Source: Citrobacter sp. R56 | GTDB lineage: Bacteria; Pseudomonadota; Gammaproteobacteria; Enterobacterales; Enterobacteriaceae | Direction of reading: 5' to 3' | DNA: 64,000 nt | Assembly (NCBI RefSeq): GCF_016811995.1 | Contig: NZ_CP069159.1 | Coordinates: 1,984,001-2,048,000 of the forward strand | Shown here: positions 23,157 to 31,099 of the stretch, piece by piece | Position numbering within the stretch: position 1 is the first letter of the stretch | Layout of the letters: each line of letters starts with the position of its first letter | The notes under the pieces: generated by a model | The model's database searches: none | Told to the model about the DNA's origin: nothing | Seen by the model: the letters and a program-made list of their open reading frames with translations, nothing else | Made by a program: the position numbers and the translations under genes

Positions 23157-23353
23157 TGGGCTGCCTCCCCTTCGGGTTTTTTAGCGATAAATCGGGATGG
23201 TGACCAGTCGCAATAGGTGTCTGACTCAGTGTGACCAAACATAGCTTTGCAGCGGCGAATGTGATGGCAATTACCACATGTCACACCAGCCGGTAAACGC
23301 ATCTTGTCAGGATCGGCAGGGTCGTAATTCAGCGCTTTGGTGTTGATGCTCAT
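23153..23353 (-). CDS. Small cysteine-rich phage protein
   Basis: The product has 66 residues with CGNCHHIRRC and a later C near SDTYCDWSPSRF. The spacing suggests a zinc-binding knuckle. It starts 4 bp inside the upstream gene (ATGA overlap), so it is translationally coupled. Small zinc-ribbon proteins of this kind are common in lambdoid left operons, usually without known function. Confidence 0.6.
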   Translation of the reverse strand: MSINTKALNYDPADPDKMRLPAGVTCGNCHHIRRCKAMFGHTESDTYCDWSPSRFIAKKPEGEAAQ

Positions 23354-23805
23354 TTGGCCTCCTGGCGAAGCTGTGCGGCGAAGCCATTACAAAGCTCACT
23401 GGCATCCTGCAGAACTAATCGGGCTTCTTCATGCAATCCCTGGGCATACTGTTTCAGGTATTCTCCAGCGCTCTCCACACCCTGAGCCCGCACTTCAGCC
23501 AGGAAAGCGTCGGTGGCTGGCGTTTCTGGTTCGAACCCGTCAGCGCTGACGTAGCGTGTACACTCCGATTCGTAGAATGTTTCTGTTTCAATATGCGCAA
23601 CATAGCAATCGCTGTGGATAAAACATTTCAGCGCCGCACTATCCGTAGCCAATTTACCGCGCTGATCCATTGCCTCTTTCAACGCGCTAAAAGTGACATC
23701 AAGCCGTGCTGCCAGGCTTTGCATTAATTCGGCTGCTGCTGGTGGAAGGTCTGGCGCAGCCACATGTGCGGCTGCCACAAGTTCATTCACTTTCAGGTGG
23801 CTCAT
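23350..23805 (-). CDS. Phage early protein (unknown)
   Basis: The product has 151 residues, mostly helical. MSHLKVNELVAAAHVA at the start again recalls Ea22-like accessory proteins. The middle holds CFIHSDCYVAHIETETFYESEC. No catalytic motif seen. It overlaps both neighbours by 4 bp, as expected for a compact phage operon. Confidence 0.6.
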   Translation of the reverse strand: MSHLKVNELVAAAHVAAPDLPPAAAELMQSLAARLDVTFSALKEAMDQRGKLATDSAALKCFIHSDCYVAHIETETFYESECTRYVSADGFEPETPATDAFLAEVRAQGVESAGEYLKQYAQGLHEEARLVLQDASELCNGFAAQLRQEAK

Positions 23806-24332
23806 GACTGGCTCCCTGCTAGCTCGCTAAACCGGTTGATGAACATGCCGTAGGACTGGCCAGGGCGGACAGGGTTGATGATGAATAGATCCGTAGGTAT
23901 TACGCCCTCGAGGCAGGGCCACACAGAACCTTCGTCAATCTCAAAATCTCGGCGTTCGCTGGCGAGCATTACCAGATCGGCATATTTCACGGTTGGGTGT
24001 TGCTCAGCCGGTAACCCGAATTTTTGGCGAATCGCTGCGTCCACTCGTGCTTCGATGGCCTGGTAATCCGGCAGCAGACGCTTAAGCGGTGAGGGAATAT
24101 CCTGCAGGTAGGCTTCGGCGGCATCGTGCAGCAGTGCTTCTAAGGCAAATTCCTGTGGCACGAGGTGGCTGGTTAAAACACTATGCTGGCCGACGCTGTA
24201 AAACTCAGGAAGATGCCCAGCAAAGCGGCAGATATGAGACAGCGCTGTAGCGATATCCTCGATCACTATATTGTCCTGTTGGATATCGAGGTAATTAAAG
24301 TGTTTGCCAGATAATGTCTGAATGTAGCTCAT
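23802..24332 (-). CDS. Phage HD-domain phosphohydrolase
   Basis: The product has 176 residues from the ATG at 24332, which has GGAG six bases upstream. Two earlier in-frame ATGs lack this. HD-family metal ligands are visible: His in SVGQHSVLTSHL, the HD pair in EALLHDAAEAYLQDI, and Asp in KYADLVMLASE. This matches the YfbR-like nucleotidase type often carried by phages. Likely substrates are nucleoside monophosphates, inferred from the family. It is the first gene of the leftward early operon, after a long leader. Confidence 0.75.
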   Translation of the reverse strand: MSYIQTLSGKHFNYLDIQQDNIVIEDIATALSHICRFAGHLPEFYSVGQHSVLTSHLVPQEFALEALLHDAAEAYLQDIPSPLKRLLPDYQAIEARVDAAIRQKFGLPAEQHPTVKYADLVMLASERRDFEIDEGSVWPCLEGVIPTDLFIINPVRPGQSYGMFINRFSELAGSQS

Positions 24333-24810
24333 AGCTTTCTCCATATTGGCGCGCTGCACCGCGCAGATTTTGGTTGCACAAATCCCTCGCCAAAAGGCGA
24401 CTAAAAATTAAGGTTTCGTTTCAGTAAATACCCCATCAAGAGGCACTTAGTGCAACGGGCGACTGCAATCGCCTGTTGGTTTTCTCCATACTCGAAGTTG
24501 TGGCGGTGGTGCCTCCACCTGCCAGCCTGGCCGGGACTGGCGACGTACACTTATCAGGAACGCATTCATTTTTAAGGTTGAATGTGATGGCCACGTCACG
24601 AGCGCTGAGCCGCAATTACCACAACTGGAAGCGCACTCCGCCTATTTCACACCTGTCACCCATAACTGGTAAGTGAAGGAGTGCGCTTGCATGTTGTGCC
24701 CTGAAAAAGGCTGGCGGTGACCGGACAAACGGGAAAACACCGGGCCGCCAGAACAGGGATGTACTACTTATTGCTTTGGCCTGCTTTTAACCACATCAGG
24801 CGCGGTGGTA
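24333..24810 (-). other. Long early-operon leader with stem-loops and two tiny open frames
   Basis: No normal gene is visible. The region contains an 11-bp inverted repeat AAGCGCACTCC / GGAGTGCGCTT (24629-24639, 24678-24688), a second stem around GGCGGTGG / CCACCTGCC near 24515-24536, and two minus-strand open frames of about 16-17 codons (MQAHSFTYQ... and MEKTNRRLQ...). It probably belongs to the 5' leader of the pL transcript. Confidence 0.45.
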
Positions 24811-24955
24811 GGAATCTTCGGGCGGGGGCCAGTGACTAGCTGGCATCCCTACGGTACTTTTCACCGACAACCGCGGGTTAGACGGTTCCGTTTCGTCGGA
24901 TAGAGCTGTCGATGCTGGTAGTCACTCCAGCCCGTAACCCCTCCCGAAGATACCT
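24811..24955 (-). ncRNA. Candidate structured RNA in the pL leader
   Basis: Outer arms 24814-24827 (ATCTTCGGGCGGGG) and 24938-24951 (CCCCTCCCGAAGAT) pair with one mismatch. Inside them AGTGACTA (near 24831) pairs with TAGTCACT (near 24920) plus flanking bases, and CCGAC/GTCGG gives a third stem. Nested arms over about 145 bp indicate a folded transcript element. It begins about 65-80 bases downstream of the candidate pL start. No N-like antiterminator gene is visible, so a cis-acting antitermination RNA (HK022 put-like in principle) or a regulatory RNA is possible. Family not identified. Confidence 0.45.
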
Positions 24956-25034
24956 GTTAGCGAATCATCCGGTCATTCATACGCCACCGCCGGCTACTTA
25001 GTGGGCGTCCTGCCTCTCCGCTATTGATGAATAA

Positions 25035-25063
25035 AATCTAACTTAACTTAGTTTTATGGTCAA
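25035..25063 (-). promoter_or_regulatory. Candidate pL promoter with operator OL
   Basis: On the minus strand TTGACC (25063-25058), 17 bases, then TAGATT (25040-25035). The 14-bp sequence CTAACTTAACTTAG (25038-25051) overlaps the spacer and -10 and matches the CTAA-N5-CTTAG pattern of two sites near cro. CI or Cro bound here would block leftward transcription. Confidence 0.65.
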
Positions 25064-25070
25064 GTGAAAA

Positions 25071-25094
25071 CACCAAGCTAAACTTAGCTTGGTG
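25071..25094 (-). terminator. 24-bp palindrome after cI: terminator and/or operator
   Basis: CACCAAGCTAA-AC-TTAGCTTGGTG has perfect 11-bp arms. On the minus strand it is followed by TTTTC, so it could terminate cI, whose stop is 24 bp away. Its core CTAA...TTAG also resembles the operators, with a shorter spacer. Confidence 0.5.
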
Positions 25095-25117
25095 TGGGGG
25101 AATGGAAGATAGGTTAC

Positions 25118-25744
25118 TTAGAGTTCGTACTGAACGCCTTTAACGACACCGATGATCAGGCAGTTCCCGTTAATAGGGATGTTGGGGTAACGAGGATTTA
25201 GAGGGACTAGAAATTTCTGCGGGCCGTCGATAACAAGTTTTTTTACGGTTGCTTCGTTCGTACCATCAATTCTGGCCACGACAATCTTACCGTGCATGGG
25301 CTCAGCATCAGGATCAACAATGACTGTGGCCCCTTCTGGAATGGTTGGCAGGCCATTAGGGTTTGTCATGGAGTCGCCTTTAACATCCAGAGCAAACGAA
25401 CTATCTCCAATTCTAAGCGACGTCTCGACCCACCTTTCTGCATCGGTCAGGATGTCGGCGGGTTTTGATTCAGTAAACAGACCGGCCTGAACCCATGAAA
25501 GGACAGGGATTCTGCGCATTTTTGTAATGAGATTTCCTTCGAATTCAGTTCCATAAAGAATGTAATCGATGGAGGTATTGAAGAACCTGGCCAGTTTTGA
25601 CAACGCTTCTCCACCAGGTACATTCACATCTTTTTCCCAATACCCGACAGCAACATCGCTGACACCACAAAACTTCCCGAGCTCTTTCTGGGAGGTTTTT
25701 GTGATTCTTCTGAGGGATTTTATCCGCTGACCAACTGTTTCCAT
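25118..25744 (-). CDS. cI: Prophage CI-type repressor (HTH + S24 peptidase)
   Basis: The product has 208 residues from the ATG at 25744 (GGAG seven bases upstream). An N-terminal HTH (SQKELGKFCGVSDVAVGYWEK) is followed by a LexA-like C-terminal domain: the Ala-Gly cleavage site in WVQAGLF, the nucleophile serine in KGDSM, and the lysine in TVKKLV. It should repress pL and pR and be cleaved during the SOS response. It looks intact. Confidence 0.92.
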   Translation of the reverse strand: METVGQRIKSLRRITKTSQKELGKFCGVSDVAVGYWEKDVNVPGGEALSKLARFFNTSIDYILYGTEFEGNLITKMRRIPVLSWVQAGLFTESKPADILTDAERWVETSLRIGDSSFALDVKGDSMTNPNGLPTIPEGATVIVDPDAEPMHGKIVVARIDGTNEATVKKLVIDGPQKFLVPLNPRYPNIPINGNCLIIGVVKGVQYEL

Positions 25745-25767
25745 TGCTGCTCCAACGTTAAACAAAG

Positions 25768-25830
25768 CTAAGTAATCTTAGTTTTTGTTGATCAAAATTA
25801 GATTTGAATTTAATATCTAATAAAACTTAG
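25768..25830 (+). promoter_or_regulatory. Candidate pR promoter with two operators
   Basis: Between divergent cI and cro are two 14-bp sites, CTAAGTAATCTTAG (25768-25781) and CTAATAAAACTTAG (25817-25830), sharing CTAA-N5-CTTAG with OL. A plus-strand promoter TTGATC (25788-25793), 17-bp spacer, TAATAT (25811-25816) lies between them, directly abutting the second site. Confidence 0.65.
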
Positions 25831-25844
25831 CTTTGGAGCTGGAT

Positions 25845-26054
25845 ATGACAACTGAGGAAATAGAGAACTACTTCGGCAGCGCAGAAAAAGTGGCTGCATT
25901 TTTTGGCATCACGAGCGAGGCCGTTTATCAGTGGAGAAACCGACCAGGTCGCCTGATTCCAAAAGGTCGAGCAGCAGAAGCTGCATACCGTACCGATGGA
26001 AAATTGTCATTCCGACCAGCGCTTTATGAAAAGCCTAGTGAATCATTGAACTAA
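25845..26054 (+). CDS. cro: Cro-like repressor
   Basis: The product has 69 residues from the ATG at 25845, six bases after GGAG. The frame begins four codons earlier. HTH: AEKVAAFFGITSEAVYQWRN followed by the GRLIPKGRAAEAAYRT wing typical of Cro proteins. It diverges from cI across the operator region and would favour the lytic programme. Confidence 0.85.
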   Translation: MTTEEIENYFGSAEKVAAFFGITSEAVYQWRNRPGRLIPKGRAAEAAYRTDGKLSFRPALYEKPSESLN

Positions 26055-26082
26055 TTCCAACCACAGAGACTAGGGGTTAGCC

Positions 26083-26409
26083 GTGGGTAAAGAACCTATT
26101 TGGAAAGTCGAACGTCAGCCAGCCTGGCTGGTGGCCGCGATTAAAAAGACGATTACCGATCTGCCTGGTGGTTATGCCGAGGCAGCGGAATGGTTAGGAG
26201 TAACAGAGAACGCGATGTTTAACCGCCTCCGTGTCGACGGGGATCAGATCTTCCCTATGGGCTGGGCGATGGTTCTACAGCGTGCTGGTGGTTCAACTCA
26301 TATCGCTGATGCTGTTGCACGTCATTCTCAGGGCGTATTTGTACCACTGGCAGATGTTGATGATTTGGATAACGCCGATAACCGCGCCGTTGGCGCAGTT
26401 CGATTTTGA
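26083..26409 (+). CDS. CII-type/YmfL-like phage regulator, 3' end lost
   Basis: The frame opens at GTG 26083 after AGGGG. The product begins MGKEPIWKVERQPAWLVAAI, then AEWLGVTENAMFNRLR (HTH) and GWAMVLQRAGGS, as in the regulator encoded after cro in e14-like phages. As I remember the family, full-length members continue well beyond VDDLDNAD. Here the frame ends after only nine further unrelated residues, because a deletion has joined it to the antirepressor fragment at about 26375-26400. It is probably a truncated gene, with activity uncertain. Confidence 0.65.
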   Translation: MGKEPIWKVERQPAWLVAAIKKTITDLPGGYAEAAEWLGVTENAMFNRLRVDGDQIFPMGWAMVLQRAGGSTHIADAVARHSQGVFVPLADVDDLDNADNRAVGAVRF

Positions 26410-26944
26410 GCATAACGGCAATGTGTATCAGGAGTACCGTTTTAACAAACGCGATTCTCTGGTGATAGTTGCCAGACTGTCGCCCGAATTCACTGCTGCG
26501 GTTGTCGACCGCTGGCAGGAACTGGAGGAAGGGCAGAGTGTCAGTGTTCCCCGCTCATTGCCGGAAGCACTGCGCCTGGCTGCTGATTTAGCCGAACAGA
26601 AAGAGCAACTGACCATCCAGCTGGCGGCCGCCGCACCAAAGGTTGAGTTTGTTGATCGTTATTGTTCAGCAAAAGGCTCGATGTCATTTCGCCAGGTCGC
26701 AAAGTTGCTTAACGCGAAGGAAACCGAATTCCGCCTGTTTCTTATTGAACGCGACATCCTGTACCGCCTCGGCGGCACGCTTACCCCCATGGCACAACAC
26801 ATCTCAGCGGGGCGATTCGAGGTTAAGACGGGAACCTCAATGACATCAAATCACGCATTCAGTCAGACGCGTTTCACTGCCAAAGGCGTGCGCTGGATCG
26901 GTGGATTATGGGCGGAACATATCGCTCAGGGGCAGGCAGCGTGA
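26396..26944 (+). pseudogene. Rha/KilAC phage antirepressor, 5' end lost
   Basis: From 26396 the second frame reads EHNGNVYQEYRFNKRDSL...VVDRWQELE, the end of a Rha-type domain, then a linker and a KilAC/ANT domain (GSMSFRQVAKLLNAKETEFR to RFTAKGVRWIGGLW). The N-terminal part and normal start are missing. Upstream codons in this frame are just the out-of-frame reading of the CII-like gene. One deletion therefore removed the end of the regulator, the replication genes expected between, and the start of this gene. Confidence 0.7.
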
Positions 26945-27930
26945 GGGCCTTGTTAACCCCTGAAATCGCCCATCGTATGGGGGTCGTATTATTCCGTCCT
27001 GGCGCGAAGCTGATGCCACTCTTCATGCGCGGGCGTGTTTTACTCGAGCCTGAACCTGAAGAAATGGCGTCATTCAATACCGGGGCTGTGCCAGCAGCCA
27101 TTCAGCCGCTGGCTGATGATCCGGTGATGCGACCGGTGTTTGAACATGAGCGGGTCATTCAGCGCGCCGGTGGGCTTCCTTCCCTCGAACACTGGCTAAG
27201 TTCCCGCTTCGAATGTCAGTGGCCACACGCAACGTGGCACGACAAGAACTTCACGACAATGCGGCACCAGCCGGGAAGTATTCGCCTTTGCTGGCATTGT
27301 GATCACATTCTGTCTGGTCAGAGTACCGAACAGCTTGCAGGTATAGCGGCAGGAAACCTGGTATCCTGGATTTTATCAGTCATTAGCCGCGATTCTGGTT
27401 TTTCAGAGGCGCATGTCCTGACTCTACCGGAACTGTGCTGGTGGATGGTCAGGAACGACCTGGCTGATGTTATCCCGGAAAGCGTTGCGCACAAGGGGCT
27501 ACGCCTTCCTGATGAGAAAACCCAGTCAGTCATGAGAGAAAGTGACATCGTGCCTTCCGTTTCAGCCACCAGCATTGTGCAGGAAAGGGCGAAGAAGGTT
27601 CTCACGCTCAAGGTTGATCCGGAGTCACCTGAATCCTTCATGCTCAGGCCAAAGCGCCGCCGTTGGGTAAATGAGACATACACCCGCTGGGTTAAAACGC
27701 AGCCATGTGAATGTTGCCGGCGACCAGCAGATGATCCACACCATATCGTAGGGCACGGTATGGGCGGTACAGCAACAAAAGCCCACGACCTCTTCGTGTT
27801 TCCTCTATGCAGAGAGTGCCACGACGAGTTGCACGCCGATGTACCGGCATTCGAACAGAAGCATGGCTCACAACTGGAGCTGCTGTTTCGTTTTATCGAT
27901 CGCGCGCTAGCAGTTGGTGTTTTGGGTTAA
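26941..27930 (+). CDS. DUF968-type phage protein (putative HNH-like nuclease)
   Basis: The product has 329 residues from GTG 26941, whose bases overlap the upstream TGA. The start is MRALLTPEIAHRMGVVLFRPG. The C-terminal region has CECCRRPADDPHHIVGHGMGGTATKAHD...PLCRECHDELH, a zinc-and-histidine arrangement like HNH endonucleases. DUF968 proteins commonly sit just upstream of the antiterminator Q in lambdoid phages, as here. Function not established. Confidence 0.75.
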   Translation: MRALLTPEIAHRMGVVLFRPGAKLMPLFMRGRVLLEPEPEEMASFNTGAVPAAIQPLADDPVMRPVFEHERVIQRAGGLPSLEHWLSSRFECQWPHATWHDKNFTTMRHQPGSIRLCWHCDHILSGQSTEQLAGIAAGNLVSWILSVISRDSGFSEAHVLTLPELCWWMVRNDLADVIPESVAHKGLRLPDEKTQSVMRESDIVPSVSATSIVQERAKKVLTLKVDPESPESFMLRPKRRRWVNETYTRWVKTQPCECCRRPADDPHHIVGHGMGGTATKAHDLFVFPLCRECHDELHADVPAFEQKHGSQLELLFRFIDRALAVGVLG

Positions 27931-27947
27931 ATTTGTGGAGAAAACTG

Positions 27948-28298
27948 ATGAGTGAAATGTATGAAGTTTTAGAACGCTGGGGAGCATGGGCTGCAGCGGA
28001 GAATAGCGGCGTGGACTGGCAACCAATTGCAGCTGGTTTTAAAGGACTCTTACCACATGGTAAAAAATCACGCTTCCAGTGTGATGATGATGAAGGTATT
28101 ATGATCGATGGTTGCGTGGCAAAGCTACGGAAGTATAAACCTGATGAGTATGAACTTTTGATAGCTCACTTTGTGATTGGTTTATCATTACGGAAAATAG
28201 CTAAAATAAAAAAGTGCTCAGAGGGGTTTATTAGAACCAAATTAAAAGTAGCAGTAGCGTTTGTTGAGGCTACTGCTTGGTCTTTAGTAAAACTATGA
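27948..28298 (+). CDS. Q-like late antiterminator
   Basis: The product has 116 residues from the ATG at 27948, following TGTGGAGAAA. It begins MSEMYEVLERWGAWAA, typical of small Q-type antitermination proteins, with an HTH-like segment (GLSLRKIAKIKKCSEGFIRTKL). In intact phage it would switch on lysis and structural genes. Its stop overlaps by 3-6 bp with the convergent stop of the AT-rich cargo module. Confidence 0.75.
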   Translation: MSEMYEVLERWGAWAAAENSGVDWQPIAAGFKGLLPHGKKSRFQCDDDEGIMIDGCVAKLRKYKPDEYELLIAHFVIGLSLRKIAKIKKCSEGFIRTKLKVAVAFVEATAWSLVKL

Positions 28299-29399
28299 TG
28301 TTCTAGGACGGTTGGGGGATGAACAACCCCAGCTTGTCAATTTTAAACCTATTTTATTCCACTCAGCTAAAAGTATGGGGGGCATAATTTCTGTTAATTT
28401 AATATGACTCATTTTGTCAATAATGTTTGTGCTCGCTTCTAAAATTCCGGTTCCGAACCCAGGGATTGCTATGCATGGTGGGGTGCATTCGCACTGTAAT
28501 TTTTCTAAACACCCCTTTTTTCTTAGTGTTTGTGCATTTTTGAAGATATCTTGCCAATAATTATCATTATATTTACCATCCATTTCAATAGCCCCTGAAA
28601 CAGTTAGTCCCTCTTTATGATCAAAGTAAAGCTTGGCATTGGGTTTGTATTTGGTTGCAGCAAATATCTGTTCGTAAGAATGTAAGTATGAGTTTTGAAT
28701 TGATTTATCTAATAAACCAATTTCTATGACACCAAGAGGAATTAGAGACTCGATCTCATGAGGTTCCATTATATAATGTTTGCAAGTTGCGCTATCGCTT
28801 TGAACATTAAATTTTGATGCAGTAGAACCCACTCCTGATTTTGGGTGTTTCTTGTCACTATCTAACAGGCAAAGGCATAATTTACTTGATTGTTTTATCA
28901 TCTCAAAATTATATTTTGTGTTAGCTCCACCACCATTACAGGTTTCAAACTTTACGTCAATGCCGCGAAAACCATTCCCTAAGCGATAATATTTAGATAT
29001 TAGATTATATAATTTAGAATCATTCAAATCTTCACAAAGGAGTTTGGGGATCTGTATGTTTGCAGAATCATTGAAATATTTATAGCCCACAGTGAAAAAC
29101 TTATCCTGTTGGTTATTTTGCGTTGCCTGTGTAGATGCGAAAGACATGTCAACTTTACAATAATAATTTAACTTTTCTTTCAGTTGCATGTACTCAATGA
29201 TTTTCGAGGAAAGAAATTTTGCTGTATTACAAGTTAAATTGCCCAATTCAGCATGATCGGCAACTTTATTTAAAAAAACCTCGTCTGACAGTAAAAGATG
29301 TTTCCCTTCTCTGAATGCACAAAAGAGATTAATTAGCGATGGATGCAAGGTTTCATCATTTAAATTTATTGCATCTGTATTTATAATTTCTATTAACAT
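28293..29399 (-). CDS. Putative TOPRIM-type nuclease partner of the adjacent ATPase
   Basis: The product has 368 residues from the ATG at 29399. The frame runs 19 codons into the ATPase gene. I do not recognise a named family, but the middle fits a TOPRIM core: glutamate E123 in LLCEDLNDSKLYNLI, the glycine-rich GGGANTKYNFEMI (about 156-168), and the DxD pair D180/D182 in LLDSDKKHPKSG. The C-terminal part has ECTPPCIAIPGFGTG. The start lies one base after the ATPase stop, so the two are coupled. OLD-family nucleases combine the same ATPase and TOPRIM parts in one chain, and split pairs act in phage defence. The gene is AT-rich and opposite in strand to neighbouring phage genes, as expected for cargo. 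Confidence 0.6.
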   Translation of the reverse strand: MLIEIINTDAINLNDETLHPSLINLFCAFREGKHLLLSDEVFLNKVADHAELGNLTCNTAKFLSSKIIEYMQLKEKLNYYCKVDMSFASTQATQNNQQDKFFTVGYKYFNDSANIQIPKLLCEDLNDSKLYNLISKYYRLGNGFRGIDVKFETCNGGGANTKYNFEMIKQSSKLCLCLLDSDKKHPKSGVGSTASKFNVQSDSATCKHYIMEPHEIESLIPLGVIEIGLLDKSIQNSYLHSYEQIFAATKYKPNAKLYFDHKEGLTVSGAIEMDGKYNDNYWQDIFKNAQTLRKKGCLEKLQCECTPPCIAIPGFGTGILEASTNIIDKMSHIKLTEIMPPILLAEWNKIGLKLTSWGCSSPNRPRTS

Positions 29400-29400
29400 A

Positions 29401-31011
29401 TTATTCCCCAGAGAAAAATCCCACAGGCCAATTAGTAAAGTATCCCTCATCGTCAAAGTTGGCTGTAAAAGCAGTACTACCTTTCTCTTTGCATTTTTCG
29501 AAAATCATTATGTTAACATCTTCTTTGTCAATGATTTTATCTTGAATACAATTACCTATCGCATCAATCATTGATTGACTGTGTGTTTCAAATATAAATT
29601 TGACATTTTTGTCGGATTCTTTTGCTGCATTTATGACTTTAGCGAATAAATATGCAACTTTGGACTGATACGCAGGATGAAGGTGCAACTCTGGTTGTTC
29701 AATGACAAATATAACCTCATCACTTCTATTATCTTCGCTCATAATTTCAAGCCAGATAGACATTATGATTGGTAATACTTGTGAGTAGCCATAGCCCATA
29801 TCACTGATATTGTGTTCTTCATTATCATTTTCAGTTTTTATTTTTATGGCATAATGAGAACCATCTGTAGTTACAAATGAAACAAAACCAAAGTTTTCGT
29901 TTGTCCATTTTTGGAATTTTGCTGTTTCAGATTCACTGAAAGAATTTAAAATCATTGCTAGATTTGAACCTGTATGGTCCATTTCTTCAACTTGCAAATC
30001 TTGAAATCTGTAGAAACGCTCTGTATTAGCTCGGATGGGAGCTAGATATTTTACAGAAAGAAGTGATCTCGTTAAACTGCTATTAATCAAATCAGCAATA
30101 GAGTTGTAGTTTTTTAATAAAATTAAAGGGTGAAGTATGTCGAGAAATTCTTGTCGAATTTCTGGGTTTTGCATTTGTTTTGTAAAGTAATTATGTCCCT
30201 TAAAAAGAGATAATACTCCGTGTTCAAGCCTGTCTTTGGAGTAAGCTCTAACATCAAATAGTTCATCTGAAATGGTTTCTGGTTTGGTATTATGATGAAA
30301 AAACTTTTTTAATTGCTTGGCTGCGAATCTGCAGATTATTTTATTGTGTGCATTCTCTTTTTCACGGAATAGATTGCGAGACATGTAGGCTGTGTATTCT
30401 GCACGCAAAGATTTATTAACTTCAGGTATTTCTTTTATGCTGCTTTTCTTTCCTGTGTCAGTGATCCATGAAAGTATAGGCAAAAATTTATAATCTTTTT
30501 TAGAAGTAGCTTCTGTTTTGAGGAAACATCCTGAAACTAATCCTCGAGCATGAATAGTTGTTGATTCATTTTCGAAGTCTGGTACGACTTCTATTGTTGA
30601 ACCATCAATTTCAAATGAAATAGACTTGGCATATGTTTTTTGGTTTTGTTCTGATAGGTGGATTTTTAATCTAAAATCAAGTTGTGGGAACCTATTTGGG
30701 TCATTTAATTTGTACCAAACGTTATGTGGTGTTGTGTCTAATGTGAGATCGAATTGAAGTTTAATAATTTCTTCTGATTCGCTACTTTTGTGAATTGCTT
30801 CATTAAAATTTCCATAGTCTACATATCTGCCATACCATAAAATTGGTCCAGTAGTGGTTTCTTCTACTGATTGACGCAATAAAGGAAATAATCTTATAAG
30901 AGAACTTTTCCCGCTGCTATTGCGGCCCAAATAAACAGTTAATGGCTTAAGTTCACTGTGTGCGTACTGCGAAAAACTTCGCAAATTTTGAATTCCAATA
31001 CCATTGAGCAT
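29401..31011 (-). CDS. AAA/ABC-type ATPase with DUF3696-like C-terminus (candidate defence ATPase)
   Basis: The product has 536 residues. The start is supported by AAGGGA. Walker A is GRNSSGKS (29-36), the signature-like DMGYGYSQVLP is at 404-414, Walker B VIFVIEQPELHLHP at 433-446, and the switch THSQ near 476-479. The tail GYFTNWPVGFF is the closing motif of the DUF3696 ATPase group. The middle is a large insertion (about 100-330). Such SMC/OLD-like ATPases sense or bind DNA and license a partner nuclease. It shares an operon with the TOPRIM-like gene and has its own promoter. GC content is visibly lower than the flanking phage genes. Confidence 0.75.
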   Translation of the reverse strand: MLNGIGIQNLRSFSQYAHSELKPLTVYLGRNSSGKSSLIRLFPLLRQSVEETTTGPILWYGRYVDYGNFNEAIHKSSESEEIIKLQFDLTLDTTPHNVWYKLNDPNRFPQLDFRLKIHLSEQNQKTYAKSISFEIDGSTIEVVPDFENESTTIHARGLVSGCFLKTEATSKKDYKFLPILSWITDTGKKSSIKEIPEVNKSLRAEYTAYMSRNLFREKENAHNKIICRFAAKQLKKFFHHNTKPETISDELFDVRAYSKDRLEHGVLSLFKGHNYFTKQMQNPEIRQEFLDILHPLILLKNYNSIADLINSSLTRSLLSVKYLAPIRANTERFYRFQDLQVEEMDHTGSNLAMILNSFSESETAKFQKWTNENFGFVSFVTTDGSHYAIKIKTENDNEEHNISDMGYGYSQVLPIIMSIWLEIMSEDNRSDEVIFVIEQPELHLHPAYQSKVAYLFAKVINAAKESDKNVKFIFETHSQSMIDAIGNCIQDKIIDKEDVNIMIFEKCKEKGSTAFTANFDDEGYFTNWPVGFFSGE

Positions 31012-31048
31012 AAAAATCCCTTAAATGTCGGTGTATCAGGATGTTGAT

Positions 31049-31077
31049 ATCATATTAAAAAGCTAACGCGTACGCAA
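31049..31077 (-). promoter_or_regulatory. Promoter of the ATPase/TOPRIM cargo operon
   Basis: On the minus strand TTGCGT (31077-31072), 17 bases, then TATGAT (31054-31049), about 38 bases before the ATPase start. It does not depend on phage early or late promoters, as expected for a gene expressed from the silent prophage. Confidence 0.6.
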
Positions 31078-31099
31078 AAACTATCGTACCCTGTTAAGG

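Noticed and set aside
26231..26944. 237-residue frame as an intact antirepressor
   Set aside because: Its first about 55 codons are the out-of-frame reading of the CII-like gene; only the part from about 26396 is homologous.
28293..31011. Calling the ATPase/TOPRIM pair PARIS, Gabija or a retron system
   Set aside because: There is no UvrD-like helicase or reverse transcriptase, and I cannot show DUF4435 in gene 2; only the general split OLD-like reading is supported.
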